Shown: positions 42,138 to 51,283 of the stretch, in pieces | Numbering within the stretch: the stretch's first letter is position 1 | How the letters are laid out: every line of letters starts with the position of its first letter | From: Mycobacterium aquaticum | GTDB taxonomy: Bacteria; Actinomycetota; Actinomycetes; Mycobacteriales; Mycobacteriaceae | NCBI RefSeq assembly: GCF_002086485.1 | Contig: NZ_MVHF01000029.1 | Coordinates: forward strand, 1 to 64,000 | Reading direction: 5' to 3' | DNA length: 64,000 bases | Program-made: the position numbers and the translations under genes | Notes under the pieces: generated by a model | Told to the model about the DNA's origin: nothing | The model's input: the letters and a program-made list of their open reading frames with translations, nothing else | The model's database searches: none

Positions 42138-44903
42138 ATGCGCCGAACCCGACGCCTGTACGGTCGCGACGCCGAATGCGCGGCACTCGACGAGCTGCTC
42201 GCCGACGTCCGCGCAGGCCGCGGCCGGGTGCTGGTGCTGCGCGGTGAGCCCGGCGTCGGCAAAACCGCGCTCTTGACCTATCTGCACACCCGCCGACCCG
42301 ACGCGCGGGTGCTGCGGGTCACCGGGGTGGAGTCCGACATGGAACTGCCCTACGCCGGTCTGCAGCATCTGTGCGCCCCGCTGCTCGACAGACTCGACAG
42401 CCTGCCTCAGCCCCAGCGCGATGCTGTGAGCGTCGCGTTCGGTCTGGCCGCCGGTCCACCGCCCGACGCATTCCTGGTGGGACTCGCGGTGCTGAGCCTG
42501 TTTTCGGCGATAGCAGGCACGCAACCGCTGCTCTGCCTCGCCGACGATGCGCAGTGGGTCGACCAGGCCTCGCTGCAGGCACTCGCGTTCGTCGCGCGCC
42601 GGCTCACCGCCGAGCCCGTGGGCGTGATCTTCGCGGCCCGGGCCGCCTCCGGGCACGACACCGCGCTGACGGGGCTCCCGGTACTGGCCGTCACCGGGCT
42701 GGCCACCGAACACGCCGGGCAGCTCCTCGACTCCGTTGTGCCGGGTCGTCTCGACCGCCGGGTCCGCGACCAGATCGTGGCCGAGACCCGCGGCCTTCCG
42801 CTCGCGCTGCTGGAGTCGATCCGCAACCGCACTGCCGCCGAACTCGCCGGAGGATTCGGCGACCCGGGCCGCCCCGGACCGCCGCTGCCGATCGAGCTGA
42901 CCTACGTACACCGCATCGCGGCGCTACCCCGCTCGACCCGACGGCTTCTGCTGGTCGCCGCCGCGGATCCCGTCGGCGATCCCGTTCTCCTGATGCGGGC
43001 GGCGCAGCGGCTCGGTATCCCCCCGAGCGCCCTGGCTCCGGCCGAAAGCGAAGGCCTGATCGAACTGACAGGACGCGTGCTCTTCGATCACCCGCTGGTG
43101 CGCTCGGCCGCCTACCGGTCGGCCGACCTGGCCGAGCGGCGCGCGATCCACGGCGTGCTGGCAGAGGTCACCGACCCCGGCGTCGACCCCGACCGGCGCG
43201 CCTGGCATGCGGCGTACGCCACCACCGGCCCCGACGACGCCGTCGCAGCCGACCTGGAGGCGGCCGCCGAGCGCGCACAACAGCGCGGTGGAGTGGCGGC
43301 TGCCGCCGCACTTCTGCAGCGGGCCTCCGCACTGACCCGCGATCCGGTACGCCGCGGTGCCCGGGCACTGGCGGCAGCGCGCGCCAAGTACGATGCGGCG
43401 GCCCTGGGCGAGGCCGAGGATCTGCTCGGCATCGCCGAACTCGGGCCGTTGACCGATCTGGACCGCGCCCGGGCCGCCCGGCTGCGGGCCAGGCTGTTGG
43501 TCGCCCGCGGCCACCTCCAGGGTCCTGCGGTCGCCGGACTGATCGACGCTGCACGGCAATTGGAGAACCTCGACGATGCGGCCGCCGCCGAGACCTACCT
43601 CGAGGCACTCACCGCGGCCATGCATGCAGGCCGGCTCGGTGAGACCGCCGCGCTGCACGACACCGTACGGTCCGCGCGGGCCCTCCCGACGCCAACGCCC
43701 GAACCTACCCATCCGGCGTACCTCCTGGTGAGCGGCATCTCGCGACGGATCGGAACCGACAGCGGCACAGGACATGCCGAGTTGCGTGCGGCGGTGTCCC
43801 TGCTGGACACCATGCTGCACGCGGATCGTGGTCACATCCATTGGCCGGGTGCGGCTTTCCCGATCGCTCAGGAATCTGCCGTGCACGAGATCTGGGACGA
43901 CGAAGCGTGGCATCGGCTCGCCACGCGAGCGGTCCAGCTGGCGCGGGACAGCGCGGCCCTGGCCATCCTGCCCCGGGCCCTCGGCTATCGGGCCGGAGCG
44001 CACGTACAGGCAGGCGAATTCGCCGCCGCGGCCATGCTGCTCGAAGAAGCCGATTCGATCAGCGCCGCAACCGGATACCCGTTGCTGACCGACCACTCGC
44101 TGATCCTGACCGCCTGGCGTGGTCATCCCACCGACGCCCTCCCGCTGATCCAGGCGACGGCCGAGCGAGCCACGGTACGGGGTGAGGGCCGCCTGCTCGG
44201 GTTGACCGCGTATGCCAGGGCTGTCCTGCACAACGGTCTCGGTGTCTACGACCAGGCGTACGCCGCCGCGCGTGAGGCGTGCGAATACCAGGACCTCGGC
44301 CTGCTCGGCTGGTCGCTCACCGAGCTCGTCGAATCGGCGTCACGGTGCGGCGAACCCGACGCCGCCAAACGAGCGCTGCGGCAATTGGAGGAAAGCACCC
44401 TGCCCAGCGGAACCGATTGGGCGCTGGGCACACTCGCCGGGGCGCGGGCCCTGCTCGGCGACGATCAGCTTGCCGAGGACCTGTACGTCGAAGCTATCGA
44501 GCGGCTTGACCGGACGCGCATCGTCGTGCACCAGGCACGGGCCCGGCTGCGTTACGGCGAATGGCTGCGCCGCATGAACCGGCGGCCCGACGCCCGCACC
44601 CAGCTCGGCGCCGCCCACGCCATGTTCACGCGCATGGGCGCACAGGCCTTCGCCGAGCGCACGCGCCGCGAGCTGGTGGCCGCGGGCGAGAAGACCCGGA
44701 GAGGGCCCGTCGGTGGCGGCGATCGGCTGACCGCACAGGAAGCCCAGATCGCCGGGCTGGCTGCCGCTGGGCTGACCAATCAGGAGATCGGGGCGCAGCT
44801 GTTCATCAGCACCCACACCGTGGAGTGGCACCTGCGGAAGGTGTTCGTGAAGCTCAACATCACCTCGCGCAGGCAGCTGCGCGGGACCTCGTGGGCCGAT
44901 TGA
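42138..44903 (+). CDS. Large ATP-binding LuxR-family (LAL) transcriptional regulator
   Basis: A 921-aa regulator. An N-terminal AAA/STAND ATPase carries Walker A GEPGVGKT at residues 36-43 and Walker B LLCLADD at 131-137. A long TPR-like helical region spans about 370-830. A C-terminal LuxR HTH at about 855-918 contains LTAQEAQIAGLAAAGLTNQE and a helix ending VKLNITSRRQLRG. Such proteins activate targets in response to a ligand and ATP. ATG 42138 has CGAGGAG upstream. A candidate ECF41 promoter lies about 60 bp upstream, so the divergent sigma factor may drive it. Confidence 0.9.
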   Translation: MRRTRRLYGRDAECAALDELLADVRAGRGRVLVLRGEPGVGKTALLTYLHTRRPDARVLRVTGVESDMELPYAGLQHLCAPLLDRLDSLPQPQRDAVSVAFGLAAGPPPDAFLVGLAVLSLFSAIAGTQPLLCLADDAQWVDQASLQALAFVARRLTAEPVGVIFAARAASGHDTALTGLPVLAVTGLATEHAGQLLDSVVPGRLDRRVRDQIVAETRGLPLALLESIRNRTAAELAGGFGDPGRPGPPLPIELTYVHRIAALPRSTRRLLLVAAADPVGDPVLLMRAAQRLGIPPSALAPAESEGLIELTGRVLFDHPLVRSAAYRSADLAERRAIHGVLAEVTDPGVDPDRRAWHAAYATTGPDDAVAADLEAAAERAQQRGGVAAAAALLQRASALTRDPVRRGARALAAARAKYDAAALGEAEDLLGIAELGPLTDLDRARAARLRARLLVARGHLQGPAVAGLIDAARQLENLDDAAAAETYLEALTAAMHAGRLGETAALHDTVRSARALPTPTPEPTHPAYLLVSGISRRIGTDSGTGHAELRAAVSLLDTMLHADRGHIHWPGAAFPIAQESAVHEIWDDEAWHRLATRAVQLARDSAALAILPRALGYRAGAHVQAGEFAAAAMLLEEADSISAATGYPLLTDHSLILTAWRGHPTDALPLIQATAERATVRGEGRLLGLTAYARAVLHNGLGVYDQAYAAAREACEYQDLGLLGWSLTELVESASRCGEPDAAKRALRQLEESTLPSGTDWALGTLAGARALLGDDQLAEDLYVEAIERLDRTRIVVHQARARLRYGEWLRRMNRRPDARTQLGAAHAMFTRMGAQAFAERTRRELVAAGEKTRRGPVGGGDRLTAQEAQIAGLAAAGLTNQEIGAQLFISTHTVEWHLRKVFVKLNITSRRQLRGTSWAD

Positions 44904-44996
44904 GCATTCTGGGACCACGGACTGTCAAGGGTCCGCCATCCGATGCCGACGGCAAGGCTCTATTTGTATCCGTCCCACCCATTCTGGAGGCTCCCC

Positions 44997-45638
44997 ATGC
45001 TGCCGCAGTCCGACGGCCGGCCCAGCACCCCGCCGGAGATGCCCGCGACGTCCACATCCGAGGTGGAGTCGGAAGCAGAGCTGGCGGCCCGCTTCGAGCG
45101 CAACGCCATGCAGTACCACGCCGTATTGCTGCGCGGGGCACGGCGGTTGACCCACAGCGAGGCCGACGCGGAAGATCTGCTGCAGGACACGCTGATGAAC
45201 GCCTATGCGGGATTTCGGCGCTTCGAGCCCGGCACCAACATGCGCGCCTGGTTGTTCCGCATCATGCACAACCGGTGGGTCAGCTTGCATCGCACCAAAC
45301 AGCGCAGGCCCGACGTGTTCACGGTCGAAGACATCACCGACAGCGATCTGGCCGCCAGCTCCGTGCACTTGTCCGCGGTGCACCGCTCTGCTGAGGACGA
45401 GGCCCTCGACATCCTGTCGGACAAGGTGATTCGCGAGGCGCTCAACGATCTGCCCGAGGTGTTCCGTCTCACCGTGTACTACGCCGACATGCAGGGGCTC
45501 ACCTATGCGCAGACCGCGGCGCTGCTGGGTGTGCCCATGGGCACGGTGATGTCGCGGGTCGCCCGCAGCCGCGAACGGCTGCGGGTCTCGCTGGCAACAT
45601 TGGGCGAAACGCGCCGCGGCGAACAACGCGTGGCGTGA
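44997..45638 (+). CDS. ECF sigma factor, SigH/SigR-like
   Basis: A 213-aa sigma factor. Region 2 (AEDLLQDTLMNAYAGFRRFEPGTNMRAWLFRIMHN) and region 4 (LPEVFRLTVYYADMQGLTYAQTAALLGVPMGTVMSRVARSRERLR in outline) resemble the SigH/SigE/RpoE group. M. tuberculosis SigH is paired with an anti-sigma gene (rshA); here no small Cys/His-rich anti-sigma follows, which suggests other control. GGAGG 6 nt before ATG 44997 decides the start. A matching ECF promoter lies just after its stop, before the ESX-like gene. Confidence 0.88.
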   Translation: MLPQSDGRPSTPPEMPATSTSEVESEAELAARFERNAMQYHAVLLRGARRLTHSEADAEDLLQDTLMNAYAGFRRFEPGTNMRAWLFRIMHNRWVSLHRTKQRRPDVFTVEDITDSDLAASSVHLSAVHRSAEDEALDILSDKVIREALNDLPEVFRLTVYYADMQGLTYAQTAALLGVPMGTVMSRVARSRERLRVSLATLGETRRGEQRVA

Positions 45639-45652
45639 CCGGCAATTGACAC

Positions 45653-45678
45653 GGAACCGAACAACGCCGGCGGGCGTC
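45653..45678 (+). promoter_or_regulatory. ECF-type promoter for the ESX-like/NlpC operon
   Basis: GGAAC (45653-45657), 17 bp, then CGTC (45675-45678): the SigE/SigH type consensus. The ATG of the ESX-like gene begins 8 nt after the -10, with no room for a leader. The adjacent upstream gene encodes a sigma factor of this class. Confidence 0.6.
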
Positions 45679-45686
45679 ATAAAGAC

Positions 45687-45977
45687 ATGTTCGCCGACAC
45701 CGCCCTGATCCATGCCCTCGGCAGCGCGTACTCCAGTCACGCCGCCGACCTCACCGCCGCCGCAGCGCTGCTGCGTTGCGCCGACACCCCCGCCTCGGCA
45801 CTCGGGCCGGTCGGCGCCGACTTCCTGGCTGCGTTGCGCATGGCTCTCGCCGACCACTCGGCCGCCATCACCGCGCTGGGTGCGGGTGTCCGGACCGCCG
45901 CGGCGTCCGCCGCCGGGACCGCCGCCGATTTCGACGCCGCGGGCCGGCGGGCCGCCGACCTGCTGCCCTGGGTGTAG
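45687..45977 (+). CDS. Small ESX/type VII-associated protein (EspC/DUF2580-like)
   Basis: A 96-aa Ala-rich, helical-hairpin protein. Size, hairpin layout and the residues at both ends (HALGSAYSSHAADLTAAAALL, DFDAAGRRAADLLPW) resemble mycobacterial ESX-1 secretion-associated proteins such as EspC. The first gene of a run with an NlpC/P60 protein that starts 3 bp after its stop. Probably secreted or part of a secretion substrate complex; the classical WxG turn is not evident, so the family call is moderate. Confidence 0.65.
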   Translation: MFADTALIHALGSAYSSHAADLTAAAALLRCADTPASALGPVGADFLAALRMALADHSAAITALGAGVRTAAASAAGTAADFDAAGRRAADLLPWV

Positions 45978-45979
45978 CC

Positions 45980-47098
45980 ATGCCGGGCGCCCTCGTCAGC
46001 GCATTGGTCGCACCGCTACGCGAGGTGCAGGCGCTGGTCGGTCCGGGCTGGTCGGTTACCGGCGGTCCGGACGCGGTGCTCGCCGAGGTGCGCGACGCAC
46101 TCAGCGCCGTGGCCGCGGGCTCCCGCCGCTCGTGGGCTGCGGTGGGCGACTGGTCGGGCGCCGCCGCCGACGCCGCCGGACGAGCTGCGACCCTGACCGC
46201 CGCGACGGCGGATGCGCTAGCCGACCGCGCGGAAACCCTTGGCGCCGTGGCGCGGCAGGCGGGCTCCGCGGTGCAGTCGGCCGCCGCCCGGCTGCGGGCC
46301 ATCGTGGCCGGCTTCGACGAACGGGCCGCAGCGCTCGAAGCTCGCCTCGAGGAACCCGGGGCGGCCGAGGCGCTGCTGGCCGAGGCACAACACGCACTAC
46401 GTGACGCCATCGCCGTCGTCGACGAGTTGCGTGCCCAACTGGACGACCACGCCTCGGCCGTCGGCGCCGGGGGCGGCACAGTGCCCGCAGCGACCGTTCC
46501 GGCCGGTCTGGGAATGCCGTCAGGCCTGAGTCCTGGGCCCGGGTTGCCGACGTCGCCGGCGATGTCGGCACCGTCGAGCCCCGGCGCGCTCTCGGGTATG
46601 ACGGGCCCGTTGGCGGCGCTCGTCGGGCGCCACCGGCCCGGCGATCCGGCCGGCTCGGCACGCGAGAGCGCGGTCGGCGCCCGCGATCCCGGCATGTTCG
46701 GGGAAGGGGTGGCGGTGCGGCTGCCCGACGGCAGCACCGCGCGCGCCCCGAACGCGGTGGCGGCCGATGCCGTGCGTAACGCGTTGACGCAGCTGGGGGT
46801 GCCGTACCGCTGGGGCGGCACCGCACCCGGCGTCGGCCTGGACTGCAGCGGTCTGACGCAATGGGCGTATCACGAAGCGGGGCTGGACATTCCGCGGCTG
46901 GCGCAGGAACAGGATGTCGGCGCCGCGGTGTCCGCGGATGCCCTGCGGCCCGGTGACCTCGCGGTGTGGGACGGCCATGTGGCGATGATCGTCGGTGATT
47001 CGACCATGATCGAGGCGGGCGACCCCGTCCAGCTCTCCTCGATCCGCACCACCAACGCCGGGCAGGGTTTCCATGGCTTCTTCCGTCCCACCGCCTGA
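45980..47098 (+). CDS. NlpC/P60 (C40) peptidase with ESX-like helical N terminus
   Basis: A 372-aa protein. Residues 1-160 are helical, with WSGAAADAAGRAA resembling the WxG-type turn of type VII substrates. A Pro/Gly/Ser linker (about 165-240) leads to a C-terminal NlpC/P60 domain (about 255-372), with Cys in LDCSGLTQW and His in WDGHVAMIVG. Such domains cut peptidoglycan peptides, as RipA does. No Sec signal peptide is visible, so export by an ESX system is the likely route. Cotranscribed with the small ESX-like gene. Confidence 0.82.
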   Translation: MPGALVSALVAPLREVQALVGPGWSVTGGPDAVLAEVRDALSAVAAGSRRSWAAVGDWSGAAADAAGRAATLTAATADALADRAETLGAVARQAGSAVQSAAARLRAIVAGFDERAAALEARLEEPGAAEALLAEAQHALRDAIAVVDELRAQLDDHASAVGAGGGTVPAATVPAGLGMPSGLSPGPGLPTSPAMSAPSSPGALSGMTGPLAALVGRHRPGDPAGSARESAVGARDPGMFGEGVAVRLPDGSTARAPNAVAADAVRNALTQLGVPYRWGGTAPGVGLDCSGLTQWAYHEAGLDIPRLAQEQDVGAAVSADALRPGDLAVWDGHVAMIVGDSTMIEAGDPVQLSSIRTTNAGQGFHGFFRPTA

Positions 47099-47261
47099 CG
47101 TCGCCGCCACGATGGCCCGGGCCCGGGCCTGCCTCACGGCGCTCGAGCGGACCGCTGACGACCTGCGCGCACTGCGCGAGGGCGCCGACGCGGTGAAACG
47201 CCGACGGCGGCTGCTCGATGACCTCGCCGCGGAGTTCGGCCGCCAACAGCAGACGACGTGA
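47073..47261 (+). CDS. Small helical protein of unknown function
   Basis: A 62-aa ORF overlapping the end of the NlpC/P60 gene by 26 bp in another frame. It is a charged helical protein (LTALERTADDLRALREG, KRRRRLLDDLAAEFG). The tight overlap suggests it belongs to the same operon, perhaps as a chaperone-like partner. No homologue recognised; existence is likely but not certain. Confidence 0.5.
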   Translation: MASSVPPPDVAATMARARACLTALERTADDLRALREGADAVKRRRRLLDDLAAEFGRQQQTT

Positions 47262-47296
47262 CGGGCCGTGCAGGGTGCGCCGTTAGGCTGTGCCGC

Positions 47297-48565
47297 ATGG
47301 CTGCTGACATCGTGCCGGTTCGGCTGGCACTGACCAAGGGCGACCTCTACACCTTGTGGGCTCCGCGGTGGCGGGACGCCGGCGACGAGTGGGAGGCGTT
47401 CCTCGGCGACGACGAGGACCTGTTCGCCTTCGAGTCGGTCGCCGACCTGGTCGCCTTCGTGCGCACCAACACCGACAACGACCTCGCGGATCACCCCGCG
47501 TGGGAGAAGTTGACCGAGGCGTCGGCGCACAAGCTCGATCCCGCCGAGGACCGGCAGTACGACATCGTCGGGGTACCGGAACTGGTGGCCGAGAAGCCCT
47601 CCGAGGAGTCGGTCGCGAGCCTGCACCGGACCTTGGCGATCGTGTCGTCCATCGGCTCGGTGTGCGAACTGGCGGCGATCAGCAAGTTCTTCAACGGCAA
47701 CCCCGTGCTGGGCACCCTCGGCGGCGGGCTCGACGAATTCACCGGTCGCAGCGGGCGCAAGCGGTGGGCCGACATCGAAGGGGTTATCGACCGCGGCTGG
47801 GACGCGGTCCTCGACGCCATCGACGAGATCGTCACCATCCCCGAGGGCATCGACGCCGACGCGGTGAAGAAAGCCGAGGAGGAACTCGAGGAGCCCGCGC
47901 CGGAGCCCGAGGAGGACGAAGCGGAGGTCGAGGAGACCGAAGCCGAGGACACCGACGAGGCGGACGAGGCCGAAGAGGTCGAAGAGGCCACCGATGACAG
48001 CGCCGTGCTCGGCGGCGACGAGGACTTCTGGGTCAAGGTGGGCATCGACCCCGTGCGGCTCATGACGCGGTCGGGGACGGTGTACACGCTGCGCTGCTAC
48101 CTCGACGACGAGCCGGTCTTCCTGGGCCGTAACGGCCGAATCAGCGTGTTCAGCTCGGAGCGCGCCCTGGCCCGCTACCTGGCCGACGAGCACGACCACG
48201 ATCTGGCCGACCTGGCGACCTACGACGACATCCGCACCGCCGCCACCGACGGGTCGCTGCGCGTGGATGTCTCCGATGAGAACGTGTACGTACTCAGCGG
48301 CATCTCGGACGACATCGCCGACGGCCCCGACGCGATCGACCACGACCAGCTCGAGCTCGCCGTGGAACTGCTGCGCGACGTCAGCGACTACGCCGAGGAC
48401 AAGACCGTCGAGGAGACCCTCGCCCCCACCACGCCGCTCGGCAAATTCGTCGGCCACGTGCTCGACCCGGACAAGGTCAAGGCCCCGGCCGCGCCCTACG
48501 CCGATGCCGTCGAACAGTGGGAGACCCTCGAGCGCTTCGTGGAGTCGCGGCTTCGGCCCGAGTAG
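47297..48565 (+). CDS. Conserved mycobacterial protein, Rv3311-like
   Basis: A 422-aa cytoplasmic protein, close in length to Rv3311 (420 aa) and in the equivalent place. Two similar halves (WAPRWRDAGDEWEAFLGDDED near the start, LRCYLDDEPVFLGRNG about residue 265) flank a very acidic segment of Glu and Asp (about 195-235), suggesting an internal duplication with a disordered linker. Function is not known. ATG 47297 is probably leaderless: TAGGCT at 47284-47289 is 7 nt upstream. Confidence 0.82.
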   Translation: MAADIVPVRLALTKGDLYTLWAPRWRDAGDEWEAFLGDDEDLFAFESVADLVAFVRTNTDNDLADHPAWEKLTEASAHKLDPAEDRQYDIVGVPELVAEKPSEESVASLHRTLAIVSSIGSVCELAAISKFFNGNPVLGTLGGGLDEFTGRSGRKRWADIEGVIDRGWDAVLDAIDEIVTIPEGIDADAVKKAEEELEEPAPEPEEDEAEVEETEAEDTDEADEAEEVEEATDDSAVLGGDEDFWVKVGIDPVRLMTRSGTVYTLRCYLDDEPVFLGRNGRISVFSSERALARYLADEHDHDLADLATYDDIRTAATDGSLRVDVSDENVYVLSGISDDIADGPDAIDHDQLELAVELLRDVSDYAEDKTVEETLAPTTPLGKFVGHVLDPDKVKAPAAPYADAVEQWETLERFVESRLRPE

Positions 48566-48626
48566 CCGGCGGATCGAGGCCGCCGGCTGCCGATGAATTC
48601 TCGGCACCCCGGCGGTCTATCCGCAC

Positions 48627-49439
48627 ATGACCTCCACGAGCCGCCTGTCCACCCGCACCGTCACCGTCCCCGGCGCGCGCTTGTACTACGAAGTGCGTGG
48701 GGACGGCCCACTCCTGCTGATCCTGGGCGCCCCGATGTCGTCCGCCGAGTTCACACCACTGGCGCACGCACTGGCCGCAGATCACACCGTCGTCACGACT
48801 GATCCGCGCGGTATCGCCGCCAGCGTCGTCGACGATCCGACGCAGGACTCCACCCCCGAGCTGCGCGCCGACGACGTCGCGGCCATCCTCGACGATCTCG
48901 GCGCGGACGCGGCCGACGTGTTCGGCTCATCCGGCGGCGCGGTGACGGGCCTCGCGTTGGTCGCCCGGCATCCCGACCGGGTGCGCACCCTGGTCGCCCA
49001 CGAGCCGCCGCTGCTGGAACTGCTGCCCGACGCCGACGCACAACGGGCCGCGACCGACGAGATCGTGGCGACGTTTCACCGCGCCGGGCACCAAGCGGCG
49101 TTCGCGCAGTTCATGATCACCGCAGGGTTCGACCTGCCCGACGATGCCCCCACCGGCCCGCCCGGGGAACCGGATCCCAACGAAGAGGCCAACGCGACAC
49201 ACTTCTTCGTCCACGAACTACGACCCACCACGCGGTACCTGCCCGACCTCGAGGCGCTGCGCAACGCGCGGGTCGTGCTCGGGCTTGGCGTGGACTCGGG
49301 CCGGCTGCTCACCCACCGCACGACCGTCGCGCTGGCCGAGCTACTGGGCAGCTCCCCGGTCATGTTTCCCGGCGATCACGGCGGATTCCTCACCGAGCCA
49401 GGCGATTTCGCGGATGCGCTGCGGCTGGCGCTGGCGTAG
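48627..49439 (+). CDS. Alpha/beta hydrolase
   Basis: A 270-aa hydrolase. The nucleophile is the central Ser in FGSSGGAV, the oxyanion region is ILGAPMSSAEF, and the catalytic His is in GDHGGF near the C terminus. No signal peptide. Substrate is unknown; the fold serves esterases, epoxide hydrolases and haloperoxidases. Stands alone between an Rv3311-like gene and a convergent gene. Confidence 0.87.
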   Translation: MTSTSRLSTRTVTVPGARLYYEVRGDGPLLLILGAPMSSAEFTPLAHALAADHTVVTTDPRGIAASVVDDPTQDSTPELRADDVAAILDDLGADAADVFGSSGGAVTGLALVARHPDRVRTLVAHEPPLLELLPDADAQRAATDEIVATFHRAGHQAAFAQFMITAGFDLPDDAPTGPPGEPDPNEEANATHFFVHELRPTTRYLPDLEALRNARVVLGLGVDSGRLLTHRTTVALAELLGSSPVMFPGDHGGFLTEPGDFADALRLALA

Positions 49440-49448
49440 CGCAGGTCA

Positions 49449-51041
49449 TCACGAGACCCGCGACACCTTTCCGAGCGATGCGCTGTAGAGCGCGTCGCCG
49501 ACCAATGTAAAGGTTCCGGCGTCTCTGCCCAACTGCCACAACTGCTGACCGGTCGCCGCGTCGTACGCGGTCGTCGAATCAGACCCCAGACCGCCGGTGA
49601 CGGTCTGGTTGCCGTCGACCGCCACCAGACCTCTTCCGCCACCGCCCTGCGTATCGCCGACAAGCGCGCCGGTTGAGTCCGTGCACTTCCGTACCCGCAC
49701 CCGCGGCGCACCAGCGCCCGGCTCGGCAGTCGGGATCACGACGATGCAGAGGTCGCCGATTCCGGACAGGCTGGGGAGGGTGTGCGGCACCAGCGGCACC
49801 TGCTGCGACCAGCGGATGTCTCCGGTGGCATCGTCGACTCCGGCGATCTCCCCTTTGTCCTCGCTGTACACGATCGGCAGCGCGACCCCCGACGTCGAAT
49901 TCTGCACCGACTGCGGCAACGCGTACGAGGTGAGAATCGAGGTGTGCGGCAGGCGATAGTGCGCATCTTGGGGAATGCTCCACGCTTTCTTCCCGGTGAA
50001 GGAGTAGAAGTCGATCCGCTGCTTGGGGTACCGGCCCGGCTCGACATCGGCCGAACTGCCCCGCACCGACACCGCAATGCCGCGGCTGGTGGCGATCAGA
50101 TCGTCGACGGCGCCGATGGAGAACAGATCGTCTCCCGTCTTGGCGTCATAGAACTTGGTGCCCATGGGCGCCTGCGCCGCAACGATGCCCTGGTCCAGCA
50201 AGGGCTGGACCACACCCGTCATCGGCTTCGTCCAGAGTTGCTGTCCTGAATCGTCGAACACCGTGATGCCTTTGGTGTTGTCCACATAGGCCAACAGTCC
50301 CGAGCCGCTGTAGCCGCTACTGCCGGACTGCCCGGAGACGGTGTTCTTCGTGGTTCCCGTCTTCATGTCGACGATCGCTGCCGCCGTGCCGCCAACACAC
50401 ATCGCCGCGTCACCCGACGTGCCGACCACGCAGTAGACGTAGTCGCCGTTCGACTTCGGCCATGGCTGCTGCCACAACTGCGAGCCGCCGGCCGCGTCGA
50501 GTCCGATGATGGAGTCCCCGACCTTGATGATGACGGTCTTGGTATCGCCGCCGAGGACGCTCATGTAATCGCTGGAGTCCCCCGAAGGCGGATAGCTCCA
50601 CAGTGTGGTGGGCGCGGCACTCAACGAGGGCAGCTTGACCTCGGCCGGAGGACGCGGCGCCTCTGACGCGACCTCGGCCTTGCCTGCGGTGGTGTCGGGG
50701 TCGGAGCCCGAGCCTGGCGAGCTGAACTTCCACACCACGACCGAACCGATCACCAGGGCGAGGACCACCACCACCGCGGAGACGACGATTCCGATGACCT
50801 TGCCGCGGTGACGGGGGCCGTCGGGCGGCTGCGGCGTGAACTGCGGCGGGTACCCATAGCCCGGCTGCGGCGACTGTCCCCATCCCTGCGTTTGCGGATA
50901 TGTCGGAAAGCCCGGGGCGGCACCGAAGACCGGTGGCGCTTCCTGGCGGACCTCAGGTGCGTCGAACGGCGATTCGGTGGACCCCGGTGCCCCTGGCTGA
51001 CCGTCATTGTCGCCCCACGGCGAACTCCCCCACTGGTTCAC
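49449..51041 (-). CDS. Membrane-anchored PQQ-like beta-propeller protein
   Basis: About 530 aa. The N-terminal 80 residues are cytoplasmic and rich in Gly, Pro, Gln and Tyr; one transmembrane helix follows (about residues 82-105). The outside domain is a beta-propeller with repeated quinoprotein-like blades (DAAGGSQLWQQPW, DDSGQQLWTKPM, DDATGDIRWSQQ, DAATGQQLWQLG). Cofactor-binding residues of true PQQ enzymes are not evident, so it is probably a binding or sensor protein. GTG 51041 is used because TACACT lies 6 nt before it (leaderless); a longer frame upstream looks non-coding. Confidence 0.75.
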   Translation of the reverse strand: MNQWGSSPWGDNDGQPGAPGSTESPFDAPEVRQEAPPVFGAAPGFPTYPQTQGWGQSPQPGYGYPPQFTPQPPDGPRHRGKVIGIVVSAVVVVLALVIGSVVVWKFSSPGSGSDPDTTAGKAEVASEAPRPPAEVKLPSLSAAPTTLWSYPPSGDSSDYMSVLGGDTKTVIIKVGDSIIGLDAAGGSQLWQQPWPKSNGDYVYCVVGTSGDAAMCVGGTAAAIVDMKTGTTKNTVSGQSGSSGYSGSGLLAYVDNTKGITVFDDSGQQLWTKPMTGVVQPLLDQGIVAAQAPMGTKFYDAKTGDDLFSIGAVDDLIATSRGIAVSVRGSSADVEPGRYPKQRIDFYSFTGKKAWSIPQDAHYRLPHTSILTSYALPQSVQNSTSGVALPIVYSEDKGEIAGVDDATGDIRWSQQVPLVPHTLPSLSGIGDLCIVVIPTAEPGAGAPRVRVRKCTDSTGALVGDTQGGGGRGLVAVDGNQTVTGGLGSDSTTAYDAATGQQLWQLGRDAGTFTLVGDALYSASLGKVSRVS

Positions 51042-51283
51042 GTGGGGAGTGTATTTCAGGTTCTCGTCCCGCCCGCACAGGTAGTTGCTGGAGGACAAAT
51101 CGGCACATTCATGCACGAGCCATCCAAGATCGGCACAAACCGTTGTTTTTACGTATATCTTGTCTCGATCAGTCATTCCTGCTACTTTTCTGGCCTATAC
51201 CAACATTGTGATGGGGATCTCATCAGGTCCGCAGTGTTACGGCCGGCACCTGCACGACGGGCCCAGAGAGAAATTGGGAGCTT
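51042..51283. other. Intergenic region between propeller protein and amidase genes
   Basis: 242 bp. The segment 51140-51220 is distinctly richer in A and T than its surroundings and probably holds the amidase operon promoter; TATACC at 51197-51202 is a possible -10. A GGGAG ribosome site lies just before GTG 51284. Nothing else gene-like is seen. Confidence 0.4.
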
